From the NCBI GenBank assembly GCA_014190675.1, contig BJGT01000011.1:1-53327 (forward strand): a DNA stretch of 53,327 nt, given 5' to 3'. Each line of letters opens with the position of its first letter. Position 1 is the first letter of the stretch. Source of the DNA: Comamonadaceae bacterium (lineage in GTDB: Bacteria; Pseudomonadota; Gammaproteobacteria; Burkholderiales; Burkholderiaceae_C). The position numbers were made by a program, and so were the translations under genes. Of the stretch, positions 34,654-44,665 are shown piece after piece. The notes beneath the pieces are model-generated. The model worked only from the letters and a program-made list of their open reading frames with translations, was not told the origin of the DNA and ran no database searches.

Positions 34654-35130
34654 TCAGGCCGTACCGAGGTCGCTGAGCTGCCCCGCGTCGAGCTCCTGCA
34701 GCAATTGCTCCAGGGCCAGACGATGCCTCGTTTCGCTTGCGTTTTGTTTGGCGTCGAGCAGCACAGCGCGAATGTCGGCCGAGTCAACCAGCTCCATGTC
34801 CCAATCCGGGAACAGCCTCTCGCGTAACTCCTCAGAGGCGCTGATGGTCACCACGTTGCCGTGACGGGGGTCGGCGGCAATCAGTGCCATCAGCTGCGTC
34901 ACGTTGTCGCGCGGTCCTTCGAGCCATTGAAAAAAAATGCCGCTACCAAACACCAGCAGTCCGGTGATGCCCTGCTCCGGGTTGTTGCGCCTTGCGCTCT
35001 CGATGATGCGAGCCACCGCGGCATCATCTACCCCTGCTGCGACCCGGCTGCAGTAGACCAAGTTATAGAGCAGTCGGTAAGCATGGCTGGCGTCGCCTTC
35101 GTCGTTTAGCGCGTGGTGTGTGGCGTTCAT
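34654..35130 (-). CDS. Short BLUF-domain blue-light receptor
   Basis: A 158-residue protein consisting mainly of a BLUF domain at about residues 20-115. The FAD-contacting residues are visible: Tyr in [10 protein letters not shown], Asn in [14 protein letters not shown], Gln in GIFFQWLEG, and the Trp of LFPDWDM; the DPRHGNV segment is also conserved. BLUF domains bind FAD and signal blue light by changing a Tyr-Gln hydrogen bond. No output domain follows except an about 40-residue C-terminal helical tail ([20 protein letters not shown]), so it must act through a partner. Located between mnmA and the Nudix gene. ATG 35130 is chosen; a TTG at 35145 is possible. Confidence 0.9.
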   Translation of the reverse strand: MNATHHALNDEGDASHAYRLLYNLVYCSRVAAGVDDAAVARIIESARRNNPEQGITGLLVFGSGIFFQWLEGPRDNVTQLMALIAADPRHGNVVTISASEELRERLFPDWDMELVDSADIRAVLLDAKQNASETRHRLALEQLLQELDAGQLSDLGTA

Positions 35131-35277
35131 GGTTGCTGTTCTCAAAGGAGTGCCGGGTTTTGACGTACTGCACCGCCCAGCTACATAAATTTTACGTGAG
35201 GCAAGCTGTGCTGCGGGTTTGAGAACACGCCCGACCCAGATTCCAGCTAAAGGTGAACGGCCCGGGACAGCCCAAGC

Positions 35278-35775
35278 TCATGCCGGACCCAGCGCGTGAA
35301 CCGAGCCATGGGTGTAGACCAGCTCCAGCGGGTAGCGCTGCCCAAGCAGGTAATCCTCCAGGCACTGCAGCAGCAGCGGGCTGCGGTGGCGAGCCTGGCT
35401 GTCACGCAATTCTTGCGGGCTCATCCAGAGGGTCCGCACGATGCCAGTGTCAAGCGTACGCCCTGGCTGGCACTCGCCGAGTTCGCCGCAAAAGGCAAAG
35501 CGCAGGTAGGTGATGTCGGCGACTGTTCCATCGGCAGCAGGCCTCTGAAAGCGCGACAGGTACAGGCCTAGCAGCGCGGTGGGTCGAAACAGGTGGGTGG
35601 TTTCTTCCAGGGTTTCCCGCACGCAGGCCTGGGCCGGAGACTCGCCGGGCTCAAGGTGACCAGCCGGGTTGTTGAGCCGCAGGCCCTCTGGCGTGTGCTC
35701 TTCAACCATTAAAAAACGCCCTTCGCGCTCGATAATGGCAGCTACGGTGACACTCGGTTTCCATGGCTTGATCAT
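35278..35775 (-). CDS. Nudix hydrolase (NudJ-like)
   Basis: A 165-residue Nudix protein with the box GHLEPGESPAQACVRETLEE, the full G-x5-E-x7-REUxEE pattern (about residues 39-58). N-terminal KPSVTVAAIIEREGRFLMVE and C-terminal TLWMSPQELRDSQARHRSPL match the NudJ branch, which is normally found next to mnmA. It hydrolyses a nucleoside diphosphate derivative, possibly HMP-PP in thiamine metabolism. ATG 35775. Confidence 0.88.
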   Translation of the reverse strand: MIKPWKPSVTVAAIIEREGRFLMVEEHTPEGLRLNNPAGHLEPGESPAQACVRETLEETTHLFRPTALLGLYLSRFQRPAADGTVADITYLRFAFCGELGECQPGRTLDTGIVRTLWMSPQELRDSQARHRSPLLLQCLEDYLLGQRYPLELVYTHGSVHALGPA

Positions 35776-35849
35776 GCAGAATTATCACCATGTAAACTGC
35801 TCGCCGCGCCAAAAACGCTTCGAATACAACCAAACCAAGGAGTCAGCTC

Positions 35850-36977
35850 ATGCTGATTGGCGTACCCACAGAAAGCACGACAGGCGAGACCCGTGTCGCT
35901 TTAAGCCCAGAGACAGCCAAGAAACTGCTGGCACTTGGGCACCGCATTCACCTGCAAGCTGGCGCTGGTGTGGCCGCCAGCGCCAGCGATGCGGCCTATG
36001 CCGCCCTTGGCGTGCAAATTACCGACGCCGCGGGTGCTTTTGGCTGCGACCTGGTTCTCAAGGTCAAAAGCCCAACTGGCGATGAGCTCGGCCTGATGAA
36101 GCCAGGTACGGGCTTGGTGGGCATGCTCAACCCTTTTGACAGCGCCGGCCTGCAGCAACTGGCAACCGCCGGCCTGACCAGTTTTGCCCTTGAAGCCGCG
36201 CCCCGCACTACCCGGGCACAAAGCATGGATGTGTTGTCCAGCCAAGCCAATATTGCCGGCTACAAGGCGGTGATCGTGGCGGCCGATAAATACCAGCGCT
36301 TTTTCCCGATGCTGATGACGGCGGCTGGCACGGTCAAGGCCGCGCGGGTGGTGATTTTGGGGGTGGGCGTGGCCGGCCTGCAGGCCATTGCGACTGCCAA
36401 ACGCTTAGGCGCCGTGATCGAGGCCTCCGATGTACGCCCCAGTGTGAAGGAGCAGGTCGAGTCCCTGGGCGGCAAGTTCATCGAGGTGTCCTATGACACG
36501 CCCGAAGAAAAAGAGGCTGCTGTGGGCGTGGGCGGTTATGCCCGGCCAATGCCGCAAAGCTGGCTGGACCGGCAGAAGGTCGAAGTCGCCAAACGGGTGG
36601 CGCAGGCCGACATCGTCATCAGCACGGCGCTGATTCCAGGTCGTCCGGCCCCGGTGCTGGTGACTGAGGACATGGTCAAGTCCATGAAGCCGGGTTCGGT
36701 CATCGTTGACCTGGCGGCCGGACGCGGACCGGGCGGCGGTGGCAACTGCCCGCTGACCGAGACCGACCGCACTGTGGTCAAGCACGGCGTGACGCTGGTG
36801 GGTGACACCAATCTGCCTGCGCTGGTGGCGGCTGACGCCTCGGCCCTGTATGCACGTAATGTGCTCGATTTCCTCAAGCTGGTGCTGGGCAAGGACGGCG
36901 GCCTGCAGGTCGACCTGACCGATGACATCGTGGCCGCCTGCCTGATGACCCAGGGCGGCGAGGTCAAGCGCAAATAA
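35850..36977 (+). CDS. pntAA: NAD(P) transhydrogenase subunit alpha, part 1 (NAD-binding)
   Basis: A 375-residue soluble PntA domain I. The start MLIGVPTESTTGETRVALSP, the RQD-loop region and the NAD fingerprint VVILGVGVAGLQAIATAKRL (about residue 170) are typical of the split form. It transfers hydride between NADH and NADP+ driven by the proton gradient, together with the membrane parts encoded just downstream. A clear AAGGAG ribosome site precedes the ATG. The operon order pntAA-pntAB-pntB is the Burkholderiales standard. Confidence 0.95.
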   Translation: MLIGVPTESTTGETRVALSPETAKKLLALGHRIHLQAGAGVAASASDAAYAALGVQITDAAGAFGCDLVLKVKSPTGDELGLMKPGTGLVGMLNPFDSAGLQQLATAGLTSFALEAAPRTTRAQSMDVLSSQANIAGYKAVIVAADKYQRFFPMLMTAAGTVKAARVVILGVGVAGLQAIATAKRLGAVIEASDVRPSVKEQVESLGGKFIEVSYDTPEEKEAAVGVGGYARPMPQSWLDRQKVEVAKRVAQADIVISTALIPGRPAPVLVTEDMVKSMKPGSVIVDLAAGRGPGGGGNCPLTETDRTVVKHGVTLVGDTNLPALVAADASALYARNVLDFLKLVLGKDGGLQVDLTDDIVAACLMTQGGEVKRK

Positions 36978-37001
36978 CACAGCTCAACAGGACTGCTCAC
37001 C

Positions 37002-37322
37002 ATGGATATCCTTTCTCCCACGATCACCAACCTGATCATCTTCGTGCTGGCCATTTATGTGGGCTACCACGTGGTCTGGACCGTGACGCCGGCGCTGCAC
37101 ACGCCGCTGATGGCGGTGACCAACGCGATCTCGGCCATCGTCATCGTCGGCGCCATGCTGGCGGCGGCACTCACGGAAACTCCGCTGGGCAAGGCCATGG
37201 GTGTGCTGGCGGTGGCGCTGGCGGCAGTCAACGTGTTCGGCGGCTTCATGGTGACCCGGCGCATGCTGGAGATGTTCAAGAAAAAAGAGCGGCCCGCTGC
37301 CGCCAAGGGAGACGCTAAATGA
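37002..37322 (+). CDS. pntAB: NAD(P) transhydrogenase subunit alpha, part 2 (membrane)
   Basis: A 106-residue membrane subunit with about four hydrophobic segments (TNLIIFVLAIYVGYHVVWTV; then PLMAVTNAISAIVIVGAMLA; GVLAVALAAVNVFGGFMVTR). It forms half of the proton channel with PntB. Overlaps pntB by ATGA and lies 24 bases after pntAA. Confidence 0.95.
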   Translation: MDILSPTITNLIIFVLAIYVGYHVVWTVTPALHTPLMAVTNAISAIVIVGAMLAAALTETPLGKAMGVLAVALAAVNVFGGFMVTRRMLEMFKKKERPAAAKGDAK

Positions 37323-38755
37323 GCATGAACCTCGTCACCCTGCTGTATTTGTTTGCCAGCGTCTGCTTTATTCAGGCGCTCAAGGGCCTGAGCCACCCCA
37401 CCACCTCGATCCGCGGCAACCTGTTTGGCATGGTCGGCATGGCGGTGGCGGTAGTCACGACCGCCGCGCTGATTGTCAAGATCGCCGGGCAGACGGGCCA
37501 GGGCGGTGCCCTGGGCATGGCCTGGGTGCTGGGGGCCTTGGTGATTGGCGGCGCTGCTGGCACCCTGATGGCGCAGCGAGTGGAGATGACCAAAATGCCC
37601 GAACTGGTGGCCTTCATGCACAGCATGATCGGCCTGGCGGCAGTATTCATTGCCGTGGCCGCTGTGACCGAGCCCTGGGCTTTTGGCATTGTGGCCAAGG
37701 GCACGCCCATTCCTGCCGGCAACCGGCTCGAGTTATTTTTGGGCGCGGCCATCGGCGCCATCACCTTCAGCGGCTCGGTCATCGCTTTCGGCAAGCTGTC
37801 GGGCAAGTACAAGTTTCGCCTGTTCCAGGGTGCGCCGGTGCAGTTTGCCGGGCAGCACAAGCTCAATCTGGTGCTGGGCCTGGCCATGCTGGGCCTGGGC
37901 TTGGTGTTCGCTGCCACCGAGAACTGGCCAGCTTTTCTGGCCATGCTGGCACTGGCCTTTGTGATGGGCGTGCTGATCATCATCCCGATCGGTGGCGCCG
38001 ACATGCCGGTGGTGGTGTCCATGCTCAACAGCTACTCGGGCTGGGCAGCGGCTGGCATCGGTTTCAGCCTGAACAACGCCATGCTGATCGTGGCCGGCTC
38101 CCTGGTGGGCAGCTCAGGCGCGATCCTCAGTTACATCATGTGCAAGGCCATGAACCGCTCCTTCTTTAATGTGATCCTGGGCGGCTTTGGTGGCGAGGCT
38201 GGAACGGCCGCCGCCGGGGCGGCGGTACAGCGCGCAGTCAAGAGCGGCAGCGCTGATGACGCCGCCTTTGTGCTCAGCAACGCCGAAACGGTGGTGATCG
38301 TGCCGGGCTATGGCCTGGCGGTAGCGCGGGCCCAGCATGCAGTCAAAGAGCTGGCGCTCAAGCTCACCGAAAAAGGCATCACCGTCAAATACGCTATTCA
38401 CCCAGTGGCTGGGCGTATGCCGGGCCACATGAACGTGTTGCTGGCCGAGGCCGAGGTGCCCTACGACCAGGTGTTCGAGATGGAAGACATCAACGGCGAG
38501 TTCGGTCAGGTGGATGTGGCCATTATTTTGGGTGCCAACGACGTGGTCAACCCCGCGGCCCACGTCAAGGGCAGCGCCATTTACGGCATGCCGATCCTGG
38601 AGGCCTACAAGGCCAAGACCGTGATTGTCAACAAGCGCTCGATGGCCGCCGGCTACGCTGGCCTGGACAACGAGCTGTTTTACATGGACAAGACCATGAT
38701 GGTGTTTGGTGACGCCAAGAAGGTGGTCGAAGACATGGGCAAGGCGGTCGAGTAA
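37319..38755 (+). CDS. pntB: NAD(P) transhydrogenase subunit beta
   Basis: A 478-residue protein: N-terminal membrane region with about nine helices and a C-terminal NADP(H)-binding domain with the fingerprint VIVPGYGLAVARAQHAVKEL (about residue 330) and later IILGANDVVNPAAH. Together with the alpha parts it makes NADPH from NADH. The gene ends at 38755 and is followed by mtnN-like at 38780. Confidence 0.95.
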   Translation: MSMNLVTLLYLFASVCFIQALKGLSHPTTSIRGNLFGMVGMAVAVVTTAALIVKIAGQTGQGGALGMAWVLGALVIGGAAGTLMAQRVEMTKMPELVAFMHSMIGLAAVFIAVAAVTEPWAFGIVAKGTPIPAGNRLELFLGAAIGAITFSGSVIAFGKLSGKYKFRLFQGAPVQFAGQHKLNLVLGLAMLGLGLVFAATENWPAFLAMLALAFVMGVLIIIPIGGADMPVVVSMLNSYSGWAAAGIGFSLNNAMLIVAGSLVGSSGAILSYIMCKAMNRSFFNVILGGFGGEAGTAAAGAAVQRAVKSGSADDAAFVLSNAETVVIVPGYGLAVARAQHAVKELALKLTEKGITVKYAIHPVAGRMPGHMNVLLAEAEVPYDQVFEMEDINGEFGQVDVAIILGANDVVNPAAHVKGSAIYGMPILEAYKAKTVIVNKRSMAAGYAGLDNELFYMDKTMMVFGDAKKVVEDMGKAVE

Positions 38756-38779
38756 GCGGTACCGGCGCCGGGTGAGCTT

Positions 38780-39541
38780 GTGGCGACGCTTGCCATCCTG
38801 AGTGCGCTGGCCGAGGAGCAGCAGGGCCTGTTGGCCTGCTTGTCGCAGCCGGTCTGTCTGCGCCGCGCCGGGCGCGAGGTCTGGCGCGGCCAGTGGCAGG
38901 GGCATGAGGTGCTGCTGGCCCTGTCGCGCATCGGCAAGGTGGCGGCCGCCACCACCGCCACCGCCCTGATCGAGGGCCTAGGCGCCAGCCGCGTGGTGTT
39001 TACTGGTGTGGCTGGCGGCATCGGCCCCGGTGTGCGGGTGGGCGACCTGGTGGTCGCGACCGACTTTGTGCAGCACGACCTGGACGCCTCGCCTTTGTTC
39101 CCGCGTTTTGAGATTCCGCTGTACGGGCGCAGCCGGCTGGCCTGCGACAGCGCCATGACTGCTCTGCTTTTGACAGCATCCGAATCTGCGGCAACCGGGC
39201 TGGCCGGCCAATTTGAACAAACAAGCGGGCCGGCGCGCCCAACCGTGCACGCGGGGCTGATCGCCAGTGGCGACCGCTTTGTTTCGGGCGCGGCCGAGTT
39301 GCACGGCCTGCAGCAGCGCTTGCTGGCTGGGGGCCATGTAGCACTGGCGGTGGAGATGGAAGGCGCGGCGGTGGCCCAGGTCTGCTTTGACTACGGCCTA
39401 CCCTTTGCGGCCGTGCGTACCATCTCGGACCGGGCCGACGATGCAGCCCATGTCGATTTCCCGCGCTTTGTCCGCGACGTGGCGAGTCCCTATGCCCAGG
39501 CCATCATGACTAACTTCCTGCGCTTGCTGCCAAGCCGGTAG
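38780..39541 (+). CDS. 5'-methylthioadenosine/S-adenosylhomocysteine nucleosidase
   Basis: A 253-residue nucleosidase-family protein with the family features LAILSALAEEQQGLLACL, FTGVAGGIGPGVRVGDLVVA, LAVEMEGAAVAQVCFDYGLP (ribose-binding E) and RTISDRADDAAH (catalytic Asp). It hydrolyses MTA/SAH, releasing adenine. GTG 38780 is preferred, with a GGTGAG ribosome site. It is longer than the common ~230-residue form, owing to an insert near residues 120-165. It may belong to the related futalosine/purine-nucleosidase group, so the symbol is left open. Confidence 0.85.
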   Translation: MATLAILSALAEEQQGLLACLSQPVCLRRAGREVWRGQWQGHEVLLALSRIGKVAAATTATALIEGLGASRVVFTGVAGGIGPGVRVGDLVVATDFVQHDLDASPLFPRFEIPLYGRSRLACDSAMTALLLTASESAATGLAGQFEQTSGPARPTVHAGLIASGDRFVSGAAELHGLQQRLLAGGHVALAVEMEGAAVAQVCFDYGLPFAAVRTISDRADDAAHVDFPRFVRDVASPYAQAIMTNFLRLLPSR

Positions 39542-39577
39542 CACAAGCCGCAGACGGCACTGAGCCGGGCCATTGGT

Positions 39578-40564
39578 TTATTTCAGCCAACCCCGCTTGC
39601 GGAAATACCACATGGGCACCAGTGCGCTTGCCACCATCAGCGCCAGCGCGTAGGGGTAGCCCAGCGCCCAGTCCAGCTCAGGCATGAACTTGAAGTTCAT
39701 GCCGTAAAGGCTGGCGATCAGCGTGGGCGGCAGCAGGGCGACGCTGGCGACCGAAAAAATCTTGATGATCTTGTTCTGGTTGATGTTGATGAAACCCACC
39801 GTGGCATCCATCAGGAAGTTGATTTTGTCGAACAGAAAGGCGGTGTGCGAGTCCAGCGAGTCGATGTCGCGCAGGATCAGCCGGGCCTCTTCGGTTTGCT
39901 CGGCGCTGAGCATTTTGCTGCGCATCATGAAGCTGACCGCGCGCCGGGTGTCCATCACATTGCGGCGGATTCGCCCATTCATGTCTTCGTGGCGGGCAAT
40001 CGCCCCCAGCACCTCGCCAGCCATGGCATCGGTCACATCCCCGGCCAGCACCTGGCTGCTGACTTTCTCCAGCTCGTCGTAAATGCCTTCGAGGGTATCG
40101 GCTGAGTACTCGGCATCAGCGTCAAGGAGTTTGAGTAGCACTTCCTTGGCGTCTTCAATCAGCCCGGGCGCACGCCGGGCACGCATGCGCAGCAGCCTAA
40201 ATACCGGCACGTCCTCGTCGTGGATCGAGAACAGCACGCCGCGGCTCTTGAGCTCGTCGTTCTCCAGGTTCAGGATAAAGGCCACCCGCACTGTGCGCGG
40301 CGCCTCATCATCGGCGATCAAAAAGTCGCTGCGAATGTGCAACTCGCCGTTGTCTTCTTTGTAAAAACGAGCCGACTCCTCGATGTCCTCGTCCATCGCG
40401 TCTTCCGGGATGGACAGTCCGTAATACTGCTTGACCCAGCGTTTTTCTTCCGGGGTGGGCGATTCGAGGTCAACCCAGATGGGCTGGAACTTGGAGAGCT
40501 CCTCCAGCGACTCGATCTCTTCTTGAAAAAGTCGGCCGTTGGCGAGCGAGAAAATATTGAGCAT
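39578..40564 (-). CDS. corA: CorA-family magnesium/cobalt transport protein
   Basis: A 328-residue protein with the long cytoplasmic N-terminal domain (MLNIFSLANGRLFQEEIESL), two C-terminal membrane helices and the signature YGMNFKFMPEL between them (GMN motif, about residue 285). CorA forms pentameric Mg2+ channels. Runs opposite to its neighbours mtnN-like and hpf. Confidence 0.93.
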   Translation of the reverse strand: MLNIFSLANGRLFQEEIESLEELSKFQPIWVDLESPTPEEKRWVKQYYGLSIPEDAMDEDIEESARFYKEDNGELHIRSDFLIADDEAPRTVRVAFILNLENDELKSRGVLFSIHDEDVPVFRLLRMRARRAPGLIEDAKEVLLKLLDADAEYSADTLEGIYDELEKVSSQVLAGDVTDAMAGEVLGAIARHEDMNGRIRRNVMDTRRAVSFMMRSKMLSAEQTEEARLILRDIDSLDSHTAFLFDKINFLMDATVGFININQNKIIKIFSVASVALLPPTLIASLYGMNFKFMPELDWALGYPYALALMVASALVPMWYFRKRGWLK

Positions 40565-40824
40565 GGCTCACTCCCTGTAATGGATGGCATCAGGCGGTTT
40601 TGGGGTGTTGGCTTTCAACCCCGATGCAATCAAGGGAGCCGAAAGCTAGCAACTCGGGTAGGTGTCCAAGGGGCGCTTTGCGGTCGTGAAGAAGCCAAGA
40701 TTATGGCACCGCTGGCTGTTGCCCTGGCGCAAAAAAATCGCCAGAAAACCATTGCTTTTATGTGCCGCCGGGCGCATAGTGAATTGCCATCTCGGTTTAA
40801 CCCTGTAACCAAAGGAGCCAATCC

Positions 40825-41154
40825 ATGAACTTGACGATCAGCGGTCATCACCTCGAGGTCACACCGGCCTTGCGCAGTTATGTCACGACCAAGCTGGATC
40901 GAATCATCCGCCACTTTGACCAGGTGGTTGATGTCAAAGTACTGTTAACGGTTGAGAATTTGAAAGAAAAGGAGCGAAGGCAGCGGGCTGAATGCAGCAT
41001 TCATGTCAAGGGCTCGGACATGTTTGCCGAGAGTTCCCACGAAGACCTGTATGCCGCAGTCGATGACCTGGTCGACAAACTTGACCGGCAAGTGGTGCGC
41101 CACAAAAGCCGGGTCAAAAACCATCACCACCAGGCGGCCAAGCGCCTGATGTAG
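40825..41154 (+). CDS. hpf: Ribosome hibernation-promoting factor (short HPF)
   Basis: A 109-residue protein starting [20 protein letters not shown], with [19 protein letters not shown] and [20 protein letters not shown]. These are the features of short HPF/YfiA proteins that bind the 30S decoding centre and dimerise ribosomes in stationary phase. Ribosome site AAGGAG. In many proteobacteria it follows rpoN; here corA precedes it and ptsN/hprK follow. Confidence 0.93.
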   Translation: MNLTISGHHLEVTPALRSYVTTKLDRIIRHFDQVVDVKVLLTVENLKEKERRQRAECSIHVKGSDMFAESSHEDLYAAVDDLVDKLDRQVVRHKSRVKNHHHQAAKRLM

Positions 41155-41229
41155 ACGACATTTGCCGTCTGTCCGGGCCCGGGCAGACGGGTTTGGGGGC
41201 TGGTGCTTGGGTGCATAATGCCGCTTCTC

Positions 41230-41697
41230 ATGAATCGCCTCGCCTCCATATTACCGGCCGCGCAAGTTTTGGTGCGTGTTGCTGCGACCAGCAAAAAGAG
41301 GGCTTTTGAGGAGGTTGGCCTGTTGTTTGAGGGCCTGTACGGCCTCAGCCGCGCCCTTGTTACCGACAGTCTTTTTTCCCGTGAACGCCTCGGCTCCACC
41401 GGCTTGGGTCATGGGGTGGCCATTCCACACGGGCGCATCAAGGGTCTCAAATTGCCCATGGCGGCGGTGTTTCAGTTGCTCGCGCCGATTGGCTTTGACG
41501 CGCCAGACGAAAAGCCGGTGAGCCTCTTGATTTTTCTTCTGGTGCCCGAGGCGGCGACCCAAAAGCACCTGGAAATCCTCTCGGAAATTGCAGAAATGCT
41601 CAGCGATGCAGAACTGCGCCAAAAACTCTTGGGCGAGGCAGAGGCCGGTGATGTGCATGCCTTGATCGCCAACTGGCGTTCGGCGCAGACCGCTTGA
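41230..41697 (+). CDS. ptsN: PTS IIA-like nitrogen-regulatory protein
   Basis: A 155-residue EIIA-Ntr protein. The phosphorylatable His is in [19 protein letters not shown] (about residue 68), and [20 protein letters not shown] is typical of the family. It takes part in the nitrogen-related phosphotransfer chain and potassium/phosphate regulation. ATG 41230 ([14 protein letters not shown]) matches Comamonadaceae proteins; ATG 41218 is an alternative. Confidence 0.9.
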   Translation: MNRLASILPAAQVLVRVAATSKKRAFEEVGLLFEGLYGLSRALVTDSLFSRERLGSTGLGHGVAIPHGRIKGLKLPMAAVFQLLAPIGFDAPDEKPVSLLIFLLVPEAATQKHLEILSEIAEMLSDAELRQKLLGEAEAGDVHALIANWRSAQTA

Positions 41698-41743
41698 GCC
41701 TGCGCCAAACCAAGGCCTGCCTCAGGGCTTGAGCAGACCCAGC

Positions 41744-42730
41744 ATGAAGCCCACGGTTGTCAGTGCTGATGTGTTGTTCGAAGAATTTCGCGGCCTCTTA
41801 AAATGGCAATGGGTGGCAGGCCTGGGCGCCTCAGAGCGCCGTTTTGACGAAGTTGCGGTACGCGCCGCCCGCTCCGGGGCCGATCTGGTGGGCTACCTCA
41901 ACTACATACATCCCTACCGCTTGCAGATTTTGGGTGAGCGAGAAATCGCCTACCTCATGAACGCCACGCCGCAGGATTGCGACCGGCGCATCGGCCGCAT
42001 CGTGACGCTCGAGCCGCCCATGCTGGTGCTTGCGGACGGCCAGGCAGCCCCGGATGCGCTGGTCTCGATGTGCGAACGCGCCCAAATCCCGATGTTTGCC
42101 ACCCCGAGCTCGTCGGCGTTTGTGATTGATGTGCTACGCGCCTACTTGTCCAAGCATTTTGCCGATCGCGCCTCCATGCACGGGGTCTTCATGGACATCC
42201 TGGGCATGGGCGTGTTGATTACTGGCGAGTCTGGCTTGGGCAAGAGCGAGTTGGGACTCGAGCTGATTTCTCGCGGCAACGGGCTGGTGGCCGATGATGC
42301 GGTTGACCTGTTTCGCATCAACCAAAACACCATTGAGGGCAGATGCCCGGAGCTCTTGACCAACTTGCTGGAGGTGCGCGGTATTGGCCTGCTCGACATC
42401 CGATGCATTTTTGGCGAAACCGCGGTACGCCGAAAAATGCGGCTCAAGCTGATTGTGCACCTGGTGCGTCGCGAAACTCTGGAGCGAGACTACGAACGCC
42501 TCCCCCACGAGCCACTGCTGCAGGATGTGCTCGGCGTGCCGGTTCGCAAGGTGGTGATCCAGGTGGTGGCAGGGCGTAATATCGCTGTGTTGGTAGAGGC
42601 GGCCGTTCGCAACACCATTTTGCAATTGCGCGGCATTGACACTTACCAAGAGTTTGTCGAGCGCCACCGAATTGAAATGAGCAGCGCCCAAAGCCAGCCG
42701 GACCAGCCACCCCCCGATCAGCCCGCCTGA
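41744..42730 (+). CDS. hprK: HPr kinase/phosphorylase
   Basis: A 328-residue HprK with the P-loop [18 protein letters not shown] (about residue 155-170) and the HprK signature [17 protein letters not shown]. It phosphorylates HPr on Ser46 and reverses the reaction. ATG 41744 ([16 protein letters not shown]) is the usual start; a TTG at 41729 is possible. Ends directly against fur (convergent, no gap). Confidence 0.93.
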   Translation: MKPTVVSADVLFEEFRGLLKWQWVAGLGASERRFDEVAVRAARSGADLVGYLNYIHPYRLQILGEREIAYLMNATPQDCDRRIGRIVTLEPPMLVLADGQAAPDALVSMCERAQIPMFATPSSSAFVIDVLRAYLSKHFADRASMHGVFMDILGMGVLITGESGLGKSELGLELISRGNGLVADDAVDLFRINQNTIEGRCPELLTNLLEVRGIGLLDIRCIFGETAVRRKMRLKLIVHLVRRETLERDYERLPHEPLLQDVLGVPVRKVVIQVVAGRNIAVLVEAAVRNTILQLRGIDTYQEFVERHRIEMSSAQSQPDQPPPDQPA

Positions 42731-43177
42731 TCAGCCCGCCTGGCGCAGTGCCTGTGGCCGGTTTGGGCAGGCCTGGCGCACGCAGTTGGCATACAGGCTC
42801 AGGGCATGGTCGGCGATGGCAAAGCCCTTGGCCTTGGCCACTTCATGTTGGCGGCTTTCGATGTCGGCATCGTAAAACTCTTCAACCCGTCCGCAATCCA
42901 GGCACACCAAGTGGTCATGGTGCTGGCCTTCGTTGAGTTCATAGACTGATTTTCCGCTCTCAAAATGGTTGCGGCTCAGGATGCCGGCCTGCTCAAACTG
43001 CGCCAGGACCCGATAAACCGTGGCCAGGCCGACGTCGGAGCGGTCTTGCAGCAGGACCCTGAACACGTCCTCTGCAGACATGTGGCGCTGCGCCCCAGTC
43101 TGGAAAACCTCCAGAATTTTCAGCCGCGGTAGCGTGGCCTTCAAACCGGTATTTTTGAGTTCGTCGCTATTGGTCAT
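42731..43177 (-). CDS. fur: Ferric uptake regulator
   Basis: A 148-residue Fur protein: winged helix (LKATLPRLKILEVFQTGAQR ... VFRVLLQDRSDVGLATVYRV), the metal-site segment GQHHDHLVCLDCGRVEEFYD and C-terminal CVRQACPNRP. It represses iron-uptake genes when bound to Fe2+. Divergent from bamE, separated by about 130 bases, in the conserved fur-bamE-dapB order. Confidence 0.95.
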   Translation of the reverse strand: MTNSDELKNTGLKATLPRLKILEVFQTGAQRHMSAEDVFRVLLQDRSDVGLATVYRVLAQFEQAGILSRNHFESGKSVYELNEGQHHDHLVCLDCGRVEEFYDADIESRQHEVAKAKGFAIADHALSLYANCVRQACPNRPQALRQAG

Positions 43178-43310
43178 GAAGGATTGTGGTCGGGCCCTTG
43201 AGAGGGTCAGGTGGCGGGCCGGGTAGCGGGTCTTCCGAGCGGTGCGTTTCGACTCTGCCGCTGCGGGTGCAAACAGTACAATGGTTCATCATATCGTCAA
43301 TGCTCTGCAC

Positions 43311-43841
43311 ATGCCTGATTCAACCCGCTGCCTCCGACAACTGTGCCTGCTTTTGCTTGGATACGCGCTGGTTGCCTGCAGCAGTCTGGATTCAGCCAGC
43401 AAAACTGTGGTGGGCGCAGTCTCTCCCTACAAAATAGACATCGTCCAGGGCAACTTTGTCTCTGCCGAGCAATTGGCCGCTGTCAAGCCAGGCATGAACC
43501 GGGCTCAGGTGCGCGACATTTTGGGCACGCCTTTGCTGGCCAGTGTTTTCCATGCTGACCGTTGGGACTATGTATTTACCTTCCGCCGCCAGGGGCAGGC
43601 GGCACAGTCGCGCACCTTGAGTGTTTTTTTCAAGGCTGAGGTGTTGGTGCGAATCGAGGCTGACCCCATGCCCACCGAGGCCGAGTTTGTGGCGACGTTG
43701 GACTCAGGGCGCCGGCTTGGCAAGGTGCCGGTGCTCGAGGCGCCGCCAGCCCAGCCAAGCGCGGCGGCCAAGCCACCCGAGGCCAAGGCCCAGGCGCCGC
43801 TGCCCAGCACCTACCCACGGCTAGAGCCAGCAGCCCCATGA
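43311..43841 (+). CDS. bamE: Outer-membrane assembly lipoprotein BamE
   Basis: A 176-residue lipoprotein with signal and lipobox ([20 protein letters not shown], lipobox VAC) and the BamE/SmpA core ([20 protein letters not shown], then [20 protein letters not shown] and [10 protein letters not shown]). The C-terminal Pro/Ala-rich tail is typical of Burkholderiales members. BamE is part of the BAM complex. ATG 43311 gives the best signal peptide; earlier in-frame starts exist. Confidence 0.9.
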   Translation: MPDSTRCLRQLCLLLLGYALVACSSLDSASKTVVGAVSPYKIDIVQGNFVSAEQLAAVKPGMNRAQVRDILGTPLLASVFHADRWDYVFTFRRQGQAAQSRTLSVFFKAEVLVRIEADPMPTEAEFVATLDSGRRLGKVPVLEAPPAQPSAAAKPPEAKAQAPLPSTYPRLEPAAP

Positions 43842-44665
43842 GCGTCAGCCCGAGCCAAAATACAGCCCAGCGCATTGCCGTGGCCGGCGCCTCCGGGCGC
43901 ATGGGGCAGATGCTGATACAGGCCCTGCTGGCGGCACCAGATTGCCGGCTCAGTGGCGCGCTGGAGCAGGCGCAGAGCCCGGCCATAGGTCTAGATGCAA
44001 GCGCTTTCCTGGGGCAAGACAGCGGGGTTGCCATCACCGCTGACCTGCAGCTCGGTTTGGCCCAGGCTGAGGTTCTGATCGATTTCACCCGGCCAGAGGG
44101 CACGCTGGCCCATCTGCAGGTCTGCTGCGCCCTCGGTGTTGGCCTGGTGATTGGCACCACCGGCTTTAACGAGGCGCAGAAGGCCGCGATTGCAGACGCC
44201 GCGCGCCACATCCCCATCGTCATGGCGCCCAACATGAGTGTGGGCGTGAATGTCACGCTCAAGCTGCTCGAGACCGCCGCCCGCGCGCTCGCCACCGGCT
44301 ATGACATCGAAATCATCGAGGCCCACCACCGGCACAAGGTTGATGCGCCGTCCGGCACGGCCCTGAAAATGGGGGAGGTGATCGCCGCAGCGCTTGGCCG
44401 CGATCTCAAAGACTGCGCGGTTTACGACCGCCAAGGGCTCAGCGGCGAGCGCGAGCCCGCCTGCATTGGTTTCTCTTCCATCCGGGGTGGCGACATCGTG
44501 GGTGACCACACCGTGCTGTTCGCCGGCACCGGTGAGCGCATCGAGATCACGCACAGGTCCTCGAGCCGCAGCACCTATGCCCAGGGCAGCTTGCGCGCGG
44601 CGCGTTTTTTGCGGCAACACAGGGTCGGCCTGTTTGACATGGCTGACGTGCTGCAACTTCGATGA
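43838..44665 (+). CDS. dapB: 4-hydroxy-tetrahydrodipicolinate reductase
   Basis: A 275-residue DapB with the nucleotide-binding [20 protein letters not shown] and the substrate-binding [20 protein letters not shown]. It makes tetrahydrodipicolinate for lysine and cell-wall synthesis. The ATG overlaps the bamE stop, and its own stop overlaps the ExbB-like gene, giving a coupled string. Confidence 0.95.
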   Translation: MSVSPSQNTAQRIAVAGASGRMGQMLIQALLAAPDCRLSGALEQAQSPAIGLDASAFLGQDSGVAITADLQLGLAQAEVLIDFTRPEGTLAHLQVCCALGVGLVIGTTGFNEAQKAAIADAARHIPIVMAPNMSVGVNVTLKLLETAARALATGYDIEIIEAHHRHKVDAPSGTALKMGEVIAAALGRDLKDCAVYDRQGLSGEREPACIGFSSIRGGDIVGDHTVLFAGTGERIEITHRSSSRSTYAQGSLRAARFLRQHRVGLFDMADVLQLR

